Below are positions 1 through 5,659 of a stretch of DNA of 8,980 bases, in pieces (position 1 is the first letter of the stretch; each line of letters starts with the position of its first letter). A program made the position numbers and the translations under genes. The notes below the pieces were generated by a model. The model was given only the letters and a program-made list of their open reading frames with translations. It searched no databases and was not told the DNA's origin. The stretch lies in contig JAGQRA010000933.1 in NCBI GenBank assembly GCA_020425885.1, positions 1-8,980 of the forward strand, in the 5' to 3' direction. The DNA comes from Planctomycetota bacterium. Lineage in GTDB: Bacteria > Planctomycetota > UBA1135 > UBA2386.

Positions 1-46
1 AGAACCGAAGCGGCGCGCGCAGCGCGCGGCGAGGTCCTGCGCGCGG

Positions 47-65
47 TCGCCCGCGCGGCGGGCGA
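47..65 (-). terminator. GC-rich hairpin after the outer-membrane protein gene (possible terminator)
   Basis: A perfect 7-bp inverted repeat (TCGCCCG / CGGGCGA, 5-nt loop) begins 8 bases past the stop codon of the beta-barrel gene. A second GCGCGC-type self-complementary run lies at about 12-29. There is no T-tract, so this could be the hairpin of a weak or Rho-assisted terminator, or only base-composition bias. Nothing else is recognisable in positions 1-72. Confidence 0.3.
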
Positions 66-72
66 GCGACGC

Positions 73-837
73 TCAGAACCGGATGCCACCACCGATGGTC
101 CAGCCGTCGACGACCAGATCGAGCGCGAAGCTCGAGCCGTCCGCCTCACCGTAGCCGTCCAGATCGATCATGCGATAGCCGGCGAACAGGTGCACCGTCG
201 GCAACAAGTTGAACTCCAGCAGGGCCTCGAGATCCAGCAGCGTGAACCTGGCACCGCCCAGGTCCGGCATGTCGAGATAGCCGACCTCCGCTACTACGGT
301 AGCCAGGCCGACGTCGCCCTCGGCCCGACAGAAGAGCATCGGCAGCGGCAGCAGTTGGTCGATCGAGCCCTCGTTGCCGAACGCCGATTCGCGCGCCGAC
401 ACCCGCAGGTCGAGAGCGTCGAGGCCCAGCCCCGGCGAGACCTTCACCAGACCGAGATCGAAGTCGTGGGTGATGCTGACCTTGGCCTCTGTCAGTTCGA
501 GCCTGCTGCGCACGGTTGTGCCGGTCGACAACGGGCCGAAGGTCTTGGCCAGAGTGCCGTCGCCGTCCTCGCTCAGCATGAATGCCGACCCGGTCAGCAC
601 CGTGTTACCCAGATCGAGCTGGCCTCGCACATGAGGCGAACCGAGTTCCGAACCGAGCCCCAAGGACGTGTCGAGGCCCTGATAGGACGACGGCTGGACG
701 CCACCCGTTGCAGAAGCCAGCGCGACGTCGCCGGCGACACCGATGCGCGTGAAGCCGACCTCGCCGGTTGCCCCGACGAAGGAGCAGGCCGACAACAGCA
801 GGACGAGCGAACAGGACTGGCCCGGGAGAGCTCTCAT
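73..837 (-). CDS. Small outer-membrane beta-barrel protein
   Basis: This is a 254-residue exported protein, probably an outer-membrane beta-barrel of unknown specific role. The N-terminus has a short basic start, a leucine-rich hydrophobic core (residues about 9-20) and a small-residue stretch, consistent with a signal peptide. LSAC at 15-18 also fits a lipobox, so a lipoprotein form is possible. The body alternates hydrophobic and polar residues with many glycines, as amphipathic beta strands do. A late strand reads FAGYRMIDLDGYG, and the chain ends in GGGIRF; a terminal aromatic residue is the usual barrel-assembly signal. The length suits an 8-10 strand barrel. The gene lies 78 bp downstream of the AAA+ regulator on the same strand, so co-transcription is possible. 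No clear ribosome binding site precedes the ATG. The fold is inferred from pattern only. Confidence 0.72.
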   Translation of the reverse strand: MRALPGQSCSLVLLLSACSFVGATGEVGFTRIGVAGDVALASATGGVQPSSYQGLDTSLGLGSELGSPHVRGQLDLGNTVLTGSAFMLSEDGDGTLAKTFGPLSTGTTVRSRLELTEAKVSITHDFDLGLVKVSPGLGLDALDLRVSARESAFGNEGSIDQLLPLPMLFCRAEGDVGLATVVAEVGYLDMPDLGGARFTLLDLEALLEFNLLPTVHLFAGYRMIDLDGYGEADGSSFALDLVVDGWTIGGGIRF

Positions 838-915
838 GCACAGGAATCGGCAAACGACGCCGGCTTGCTACACCATTCCGGCCGGGCTCGATCACCGCCA
901 GCCGTCCGTCGATGG

Positions 916-2205
916 CTACTGCAGCCGCAGCTTGTACTGCTGGATCTTGCGATAGAGCGTGGCTCTGCCGATCCCGAGCAGCTGTGCCGCACGACGTACA
1001 TTCCCCTTCGTGGCGCGCAGCGCTCGTGACAACAGGTACTGCTCCTCTTCCTCGAAGGGCCGGATCTGATCTTCGGTGACCTCGAGTTCCTGGTCCCGAT
1101 CGCTGACGCTCGGCGACGGAACCGTGCCTGCGACCGCCTTGGGCTCGGGATTGGAGGCGGCCACGTGCTCGCGGTCGATGGGCGCGCCGGCGGCCATCAC
1201 ATGGGCGCGCTTCACGACGCTCTCGAGCTGCGTGACGTTGCCCGGCCACTGCATGTTCTCGAGCAGGACGATCGCCGAAGGAGTAAGGCCACCCGGCGCC
1301 CGGCCCGACTGGGCCGAGGCCAGCTGCAGGATGGTCTCTGCAATCTCACCCACGTCCTCGAGATGCTCGCGCAGAGTCGGGAGCGCCATCGGGAATGCAT
1401 TGAGGCGGTAGTAGAGATCCTCGCGCACGATGCCCTTGGCGACGAGCTCTGGCAGGTGAGCCGAAGTCGTGACCAGGAGGCGTGGAACCGAAGCGGCACG
1501 CGGACCCGATCGCTCCTTGAGGTGCCGGACGAGCACCGCCTGGGCCGCGGCAGGCAACTGGTCGATGTCCTCCAGAACGAGGCTCGATGAGCAGGCATCC
1601 TCGAGCAGCCGGGTCATCGCCGCCGGCTCGAGCGTCGAACAGTCGGCGACATGCAATCGGCTGTCGGCGCGACGGCTGCCGCAGTGGATCATCCGCGCGA
1701 CAAGTGACTTGCCGGTTCCAGGTGCCCCCTCGATGAGCACCGTCGCCTCGCAGCCCGCGGCGCGACTGATCGAACTCTGCAGGCGACGCATCACCGGGCA
1801 CCGGCCCGCCAACACCTTGCCGGTCGAGAGTCCCTCGACCAATCGCTCGAGGGACTCACGTCGTTGACGTTCGGCTTGAAGCCGAGTCGCGATGCCGGCG
1901 ACCGGACCGAGCATCGCGCGCAACGAGCCGAAGCTCACCTCGTCGTCGTCATCGCCGACCCGGAGTCCCGGTATCGCGAGGTCGGCCGGCGCCTGGCCCG
2001 AGGTCAGATCATCGTAGAGCAGCAGGTCCCAGCTCTCGCCCTCGTCACACGAGGCTTGGAACTCGGCCCAACTACAGAAACCCCGGCACTCATGGCCTGT
2101 CTGTCGAAGGAGGTCCCCAAGCTCGCGTGCTTCTCGTTGCGCGACGATCGCGACGCGCGCACGCACCGCAACCGCCTCCGGAATTCCGATCAGTCCAGTC
2201 GTCAT
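916..2205 (-). CDS. Sigma-54-activator-like AAA+ Fis-family transcriptional regulator lacking GAFTGA
   Basis: This 429-residue regulator has three parts. Residues about 15-85 look like a degenerate receiver domain: the usual N-terminal acidic pair is replaced (VAIVAQR), although DLLLYDD retains an aspartate near the phospho-acceptor position. Residues about 130-345 are the AAA+ domain, with Walker A GAPGTGKS (160-167), Walker B-like LVLEDID (209-215), the arginine-finger region REDLYYRLNAFP (261-272) and sensor II WPGNVTQLESV (320-330). Residues about 386-428 form a Fis-type helix-turn-helix (NVRRAAQLLGIGRATLYRKI). Only about 43 residues separate Walker A from Walker B, roughly 20 fewer than in standard activators, and the ELFGHE/GAFTGA loop is missing. 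The Walker B acids are ED rather than DE. It probably binds DNA and ATP but may not remodel sigma-54 polymerase. I chose the ATG at 2205 because the open frame up to 2358 has no family-like sequence. Confidence 0.9.
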   Translation of the reverse strand: MTTGLIGIPEAVAVRARVAIVAQREARELGDLLRQTGHECRGFCSWAEFQASCDEGESWDLLLYDDLTSGQAPADLAIPGLRVGDDDDEVSFGSLRAMLGPVAGIATRLQAERQRRESLERLVEGLSTGKVLAGRCPVMRRLQSSISRAAGCEATVLIEGAPGTGKSLVARMIHCGSRRADSRLHVADCSTLEPAAMTRLLEDACSSSLVLEDIDQLPAAAQAVLVRHLKERSGPRAASVPRLLVTTSAHLPELVAKGIVREDLYYRLNAFPMALPTLREHLEDVGEIAETILQLASAQSGRAPGGLTPSAIVLLENMQWPGNVTQLESVVKRAHVMAAGAPIDREHVAASNPEPKAVAGTVPSPSVSDRDQELEVTEDQIRPFEEEEQYLLSRALRATKGNVRRAAQLLGIGRATLYRKIQQYKLRLQ

Positions 2206-2299
2206 TCGCGTTTTCCCGTCCCGTGATCGGCATTCGGAACGCGCGCGATGAAGGCATGTTGCGGCAGAATGGCCGCGGCATGCCGTAGCTCCGATGGCA

Positions 2300-2339
2300 G
2301 CGGCACCGCACGTCGTGCGTCGGGCGCCGTGTGCGGCAC
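2300..2339. promoter_or_regulatory. Cluster of short dyads upstream of the AAA+ regulator
   Basis: The 167-bp gap between the 143-residue gene and the regulator contains three short perfect dyads: GCGG-CA-CCGC (2300-2309), CGCACG-T-CGTGCG (2307-2319) and GTGC-G-GCAC (2331-2339). CCGCAC/GTGCGG arms of neighbouring dyads can also pair with each other. They could be operator half-sites, for example for autoregulation by the Fis-type protein, or a transcript hairpin between the two genes. High GC content makes chance dyads common. Confidence 0.3.
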
Positions 2340-2372
2340 GTCCGGAGTGCCGGACCACCGCATGACTGCAGC

Positions 2373-2804
2373 TCAGCCGTCTGCCAGGCGCCGAGCCAGC
2401 TCGTCGAAATCGATGCTGGCGATGTCGTCCTTGGCGATCGGCGACATACCGCGGAACTTGCGGTATTCCTCAATGCTGCTGAGCTCGACGTAGTCACGGG
2501 CCGTCATGCCGGAGTTCGATTCGCTGGTCCTGGCCTTCTTGTCGCCGGTGCCGGCACCGCTTCCGGACCGCTCGAGGGTTTCCTTGGCCCGATTGCAGAT
2601 CGCCAGGGTGTTCTCGAGGTTCGACCTGATCTTGACGAGGCGCTCCTCGTTGGCGCCCGGAGTGTCCATGCTCTTGGCGATCTTGCCGATGGCGACTTCG
2701 AGAACGGCAACGAGGCAATTCAGCTTGGTCAGCAGCCTGGCACGATACTCGGCCGAGCTGAGTGCCTGAGGGAAGTCGGGATTGTCGTTCTTGTTGGTGT
2801 CCAT
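2373..2804 (-). CDS. Protein of unknown function behind a sigma-54-type promoter (143 aa)
   Basis: I do not recognise this 143-residue protein. It has no signal peptide or membrane segment and is probably cytoplasmic. Residues about 14-80 look alpha-helical with heptad-like hydrophobic spacing (LLTKLNCLVAVLEVAIGKIA). A flexible Gly/Ser/Lys linker follows at 81-99. A compact C-terminal segment at 100-143 contains EYRKFRGMSPI followed by the acidic IDFDELARRL. The layout suggests a helical interaction domain joined to a conserved-looking tail. The ATG at 2804 is preferred over an upstream in-frame start at 2882: a sigma-54 promoter at 2833-2850 predicts a transcript starting near 2823, inside the longer frame, and the added residues are arginine-rich and unlike a protein N-terminus. 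The AAA+ regulator follows 167 bp downstream on the same strand, so a functional link is plausible but unproven. Confidence 0.75.
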   Translation of the reverse strand: MDTNKNDNPDFPQALSSAEYRARLLTKLNCLVAVLEVAIGKIAKSMDTPGANEERLVKIRSNLENTLAICNRAKETLERSGSGAGTGDKKARTSESNSGMTARDYVELSSIEEYRKFRGMSPIAKDDIASIDFDELARRLADG

Positions 2805-2832
2805 GCGGGTGTGATCCGGGGTCACCGACCGG

Positions 2833-2850
2833 AAGCACGGCACGTACCAA
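2833..2850 (-). promoter_or_regulatory. Sigma-54 (-24/-12) promoter of the 143-aa gene
   Basis: On the minus strand the sequence reads TTGGTACGTGCCGTGCTT. Against the consensus TGGYACG-N4-TTGCW it gives TGGTACG (7/7), four spacer bases, then GTGCT (4/5). The invariant GG (2848-2847) and GC (2836-2835) are separated by exactly 10 bases. The predicted transcription start near 2823 leaves a leader of about 19 nt before the ATG at 2804. A short dyad (GGCAT-N4-ATGCC, 2867-2880) lies just upstream. Confidence 0.62.
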
Positions 2851-2927
2851 GCGCGTGGGCGTGAACGGCATCTCCATGCCATCGCCGATCCACGTTATCG
2901 AATCCTCGGCGCCGGCAGTGCGAGTCG

Positions 2928-2995
2928 TCCCGACAGTCCATCGAGAACGACGAAACCGTCCGAAGTGAGCGACTGGGTCCGACAATCACGACAGT
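2928..2995 (-). promoter_or_regulatory. Spaced direct repeat, candidate upstream activator sites
   Basis: The 10-mer ACTGTCGKGA (minus strand) occurs twice, at 2937-2928 and 2995-2986, with 9 of 10 bases identical and 58 bp between starts. Relative to the predicted sigma-54 start near 2823 the copies are centred at about -110 and -168, the usual range for enhancer-binding proteins. The short length makes this a candidate only. Confidence 0.25.
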
Positions 2996-3008
2996 GCGCC
3001 CTATCACT

Positions 3009-3025
3009 GCCGGGGCCGAACCGGC
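3009..3025 (-). terminator. Weak hairpin downstream of the RseB-like gene
   Basis: GCCGG-N7-CCGGC forms a 5-bp GC stem starting about 35 bases beyond the stop codon at 3060, in the gap between the sigma cassette and the next minus-strand gene. There is no T-run. It is a plausible boundary between transcription units but weak on its own. Confidence 0.22.
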
Positions 3026-3059
3026 TGGGATCGAAGGGCGAGGGAACTGCGTCGCAGGA

Positions 3060-4124
3060 TCAGCGGTCGAGCACCGCGTCGGTGCAGATCGCCTTGGCAA
3101 ACGCGTCGAGCCGAAGCAGCGATCCGTTGCCGGCAACCTGGAAGAACACGCTGTCGTCCCAGAACATCAGCATGGTCATCGTCGGATCACGGAAGCGCGA
3201 GATGACATCCGAGAGGCTGCCCTTCTGACGCAAGGGCAAAGAACCGAATGCATCCGCCACGCCGGGAATCTCGCTCACGAAGAACTGATCGATGCCATCC
3301 GTGTATTCGACGACGAGCTTCTGACGGTTGTTCAGGGGGTCGACCTCGACCTTCACGGCGCTGAGGCTGTATTCGCCCATCGTCGCCTTGGGCTCGACGA
3401 GACCTGTCGGATTCCCCATGCGAGCGGCGGCCGAGGCGAAATCAGGGAAGTGCGAGATGAGTGTCGAGGATGCGGCGGCGGTCACGACCTGAGGCCCGGT
3501 CACGAAAGACACGGCCTCGACCTCCGACAGCAGTCGTAGATGGGCGTCGTATTCCGCCGCATAGAGCGGGATCAACGTCGCGGCATCCACTTCGAGCAAC
3601 CAGATGGCCTTGTCCAGCCTCGACGGGAAGACAACGACGCGCCTGGTGAGGCGTCCGGCCCGCATGTTCGAACCGAAGTCGTGCAAGGTGTAGTTCAGCT
3701 GAACCTTGACCAGGTCGCGAATCCTGAACTGACCGTACTCGACGAACGTGGTGCCGCGCTGGTTGTAGTTCTGCGCCCACAGCGTCCACAAAGCCGAACC
3801 AGGAGGCTCGCCTTCGACGCCACGAAACCTCAGCTCGAAATCCGGGCTATCCGTTCCATTGCTGGCAACCAGAAGCTCCTCACGGACCGTCACGAGCCCA
3901 GGGGCTTTGAAGAAGCGGCGCAATTGGACAATTGCGTAGTCCTGGACCTTCACGGCCTGAGACAACCCGGCGAATGTCACCGGCGGCGGGCTCGCGGCGG
4001 CCTGCGCTGCGGTGGTCACGCTGGCGTGTGCCATTGCGGCTGCCGCCAGCAGAGCCACCGTGCAGGCCAATCTGGCCAGACTATGAGGCGCGCATCCGTC
4101 CGATTGCGTATTCGACTGGGGCAT
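3060..4124 (-). CDS. RseB/LolA-fold periplasmic protein of the sigma cassette
   Basis: This is a 354-residue exported protein. The N-terminus carries a signal peptide (hydrophobic LACTVALLAAAAMAHA, cleavage predicted near residue 34). Residues about 60-210 resemble the half-barrel seen in LolA and in the N-terminal domain of RseB/MucB, with strand-like segments such as RRVVVFPSRLDKAIWLLEVD and then PLYAAEYD. Residues about 265-345 resemble the smaller RseB C-terminal domain: LVVEYTDGIDQFFVSEIPG, then DSVFFQVAGNGSLLRLDAFAKAI, matching the RseB pattern of a YSDGL-type strand followed by a V-G-P/L-A helix. In RseB systems this protein binds the anti-sigma factor in the periplasm and senses misplaced lipids or lipoproteins. 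Its place as the last gene of a sigma/anti-sigma cluster, 65 bp after the anti-sigma gene, supports that role. Overall similarity is by pattern, so an orthologue name is not assigned. Confidence 0.66.
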   Translation of the reverse strand: MPQSNTQSDGCAPHSLARLACTVALLAAAAMAHASVTTAAQAAASPPPVTFAGLSQAVKVQDYAIVQLRRFFKAPGLVTVREELLVASNGTDSPDFELRFRGVEGEPPGSALWTLWAQNYNQRGTTFVEYGQFRIRDLVKVQLNYTLHDFGSNMRAGRLTRRVVVFPSRLDKAIWLLEVDAATLIPLYAAEYDAHLRLLSEVEAVSFVTGPQVVTAAASSTLISHFPDFASAAARMGNPTGLVEPKATMGEYSLSAVKVEVDPLNNRQKLVVEYTDGIDQFFVSEIPGVADAFGSLPLRQKGSLSDVISRFRDPTMTMLMFWDDSVFFQVAGNGSLLRLDAFAKAICTDAVLDR

Positions 4125-4189
4125 GGTCCAACGCGAGGATCAAGGTAACAGTATGAAGCGGGCGCAGGAAGACCCGGACCGAGACGATG

Positions 4190-4837
4190 TCATTTCGGGC
4201 CTCCGGTACGCAACACAGAAATCGGGGAGGATAGCCAGGGGTCCATATCCGGTGGCTGATCGATGTCAGCGATCCTGACTTCGGGCAGACTCACCGGCGA
4301 CCCGGTCTCACGAAGCAACAGCAGGGACGCCATCAGAACGGCAGCGACACCGGTACTACCAATCACCCGGCGACGCAGCGCCCGCCTTGCCGTGCGCCCG
4401 GCAATATCGTCGAGCACGGCGATTCGTACCGCCCCCCAATCGCGCGGACTCGGCACCGTATCCACCGGCGAAACCAACCGTTCCGACAGATCCGAAGTCA
4501 GGAGCGACTGCGGCCAGGCGGCCGCGCTGTCAGCCAATGGAACAACCGGCATCGCCTCCTCGAGCAACCGCCCGAGCGGGCTTTCCTCACATTGTTCCAC
4601 AACACGCTCACGGACACGTGCCAGCATCGCATCGGCATTGGGCAGCCCGTCGATCGCCATGGGCGCAGGCTTGACCGGATGCCTCAGGAGCCCCTGAAGG
4701 ACCGATCGGCGACGCAGCCACTCGCGACAGAAACCGCAACCATCGACGTGCTCCCGCAGCGGCGCGGCATCAGGGGACTCGCCACGCAGCATGGCGCGGC
4801 ACTCCCGTGTGAGTCGATCGTCAGGTGAAGGGCTCAT
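4190..4837 (-). CDS. Zinc-finger (ZAS-type) anti-sigma factor, single-pass membrane protein
   Basis: This is a 215-residue partner of the adjacent ECF sigma factor. The N-terminal cytoplasmic part contains H30-x3-C34-x2-C37 (HVDGCGFC), the zinc-binding core of ZAS anti-sigma domains that clamp sigma regions 2 and 4. A hydrophobic segment at about 158-175 (VIGSTGVAAVLMASLLLL), preceded by an arginine-rich stretch (RTARRALRRR), fits one inner-membrane helix with the N-terminus inside. A tail of about 40 residues would then be periplasmic, where the RseB-like product could bind. A linker rich in acidic residues and prolines (about 60-135) is longer than in minimal ZAS proteins. The start overlaps the end of the sigma gene by 4 bp (ATGA), which indicates translational coupling and matched stoichiometry. 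Confidence 0.87.
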   Translation of the reverse strand: MSPSPDDRLTRECRAMLRGESPDAAPLREHVDGCGFCREWLRRRSVLQGLLRHPVKPAPMAIDGLPNADAMLARVRERVVEQCEESPLGRLLEEAMPVVPLADSAAAWPQSLLTSDLSERLVSPVDTVPSPRDWGAVRIAVLDDIAGRTARRALRRRVIGSTGVAAVLMASLLLLRETGSPVSLPEVRIADIDQPPDMDPWLSSPISVLRTGGPK

Positions 4838-5466
4838 CCTGCTCCACCACTCGAATGAGGGGCCGCGTCACTCGGGTTTCCACTCAGGTCCAGATGGGGG
4901 AACCGCGTGCGGACGAGGTTCTCCAGTGCGAGGTGGGCACGCGCCAAGCGTGATTTGACAGTTCCGAGGGACAACCCGAGCGTCGCGGCGAGTTCTTCGT
5001 AGGACATGTCTTCGAGGTAACGCAGCGCCAGGATGGCGCGGAGCTTCGGGCTGAGCAGCGAGACCGCCTGCTGCACCTGGTCACCGAGTTCACGGGTGGC
5101 CGCGTAGTCGCGAGGACTCTGGCCGACGTCGACCGGCTCGTCACCGTTCAGCTGTTCCAGGTCGAGCAGGGGCCGCGATACGGCGCGTCGCCGCTGATCG
5201 ATGCTGCGGTTCACGACAATGCGGAACAACCAAGTGCTGAACAGCGAACCGCCGCGGAAGGTCTGCAGCTTCCGGAACACCAGCGCGAAGCTGTCCTGGA
5301 CGATATCGAGCGCGTCGGCGGATGAACCGGTCATGCGAAAGGCGATCGCATGGACGCGGTCTCGATACTTCAGGAACAGCTCCTCGAAGGCCGCTTCGAA
5401 TCCCGCGCTGTCGGGCTGCCTGCATGCAGCCACGAGGTCGGCGTCGGGATCACGGAGCAGCTCCAC
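4834..5466 (-). CDS. ECF-family RNA polymerase sigma factor
   Basis: This is an extracytoplasmic-function (group 4) sigma factor of 210 residues from the chosen start. Region 2 spans about residues 25-93: FLKYRDRVHAIAFRMTG, then DIVQDSFALVFRKLQTFRG and STWLFRIVVNRSIDQRRR, covering core binding and -10 recognition. Region 4 spans about 131-185: AVSLLSPKLRAILALRYLEDMSYEELAATL, with recognition helix LSLGTVKSRLARAHLAL. The frame stays open up to a GTG at 5532, which would add 22 residues (232 in all). I prefer the GTG at 5466 because the protein then begins MELLRDPDADLVAACR, as ECF factors usually do, and because both candidate promoters lie upstream of or abut it. Neither start has a clear ribosome binding site. 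The gene overlaps the anti-sigma gene by 4 bp. Confidence 0.9.
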   Translation of the reverse strand: MELLRDPDADLVAACRQPDSAGFEAAFEELFLKYRDRVHAIAFRMTGSSADALDIVQDSFALVFRKLQTFRGGSLFSTWLFRIVVNRSIDQRRRAVSRPLLDLEQLNGDEPVDVGQSPRDYAATRELGDQVQQAVSLLSPKLRAILALRYLEDMSYEELAATLGLSLGTVKSRLARAHLALENLVRTRFPHLDLSGNPSDAAPHSSGGAG

Positions 5467-5474
5467 AGTGGGTT

Positions 5475-5500
5475 GACGATTGGGCAACGACCAGAGTTCC
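5475..5500 (-). promoter_or_regulatory. ECF-type promoter GGAAC-N17-CGTC at the 5' end of the sigma gene
   Basis: On the minus strand GGAAC (5500-5496) and CGTC (5478-5475) are separated by 17 bases, the -35/-10 arrangement recognised by many ECF sigma factors. Transcription would start at about 5468-5466, at the GTG proposed as the sigma start, giving a leaderless or nearly leaderless message. It lies inside the longer open frame. Autoregulation by the encoded factor is the simplest reading. Confidence 0.38.
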
Positions 5501-5542
5501 GTGCAACCCCGACCTTTTTGCGGCGAGGCCACTCAGAAGTGC

Positions 5543-5574
5543 AGTCTATGCCCCATGCTAGGGGATCGTGTCAA
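5543..5574 (-). promoter_or_regulatory. Sigma-70-type promoter with a palindromic spacer, upstream of the sigma gene
   Basis: A perfect -35 hexamer TTGACA (5574-5569) is followed by -10 candidates CATAGA (18-bp spacer) or TAGACT (20-bp spacer) near 5550-5543. The spacer contains the dyad CCCC-N6-GGGG (5564-5551), which could be a repressor site. A start near 5538 gives a leader of about 70 nt to the GTG at 5466 but almost none to the GTG at 5532. Confidence 0.4.
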
Positions 5575-5659
5575 CCCTGCCAGAGCGCCCTGGACGAAGG
5601 CCACGATCGCTGGAGCTGCGCCGGCCTACGCAATCAACGCGTCACACCACGGCTACGGG

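Noticed and set aside
850..915. GG-N10-GC pattern upstream of the beta-barrel gene (TGGCGGT-N4-GAGCC)
   Set aside because: Only the invariant dinucleotides and part of the -24 element match; such patterns are expected by chance in GC-rich DNA.
1..1029. Plus-strand frame open from the window edge to 1029
   Set aside because: It runs antisense to the beta-barrel gene and the 3' end of the regulator. Its product is rich in Arg/Gln/Glu with no domain, as expected from a GC-rich shadow frame.
2206..2358. N-terminal extension of the AAA+ regulator to an upstream start
   Set aside because: The 51 added residues are Arg/Ala/Cys-rich with no family similarity and would cover the palindrome-rich intergenic region.
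2805..2882. N-terminal extension of the 143-residue protein to 2882
   Set aside because: It would include the sigma-54 promoter and begin upstream of its predicted transcript start; the added residues do not look like a natural N-terminus.
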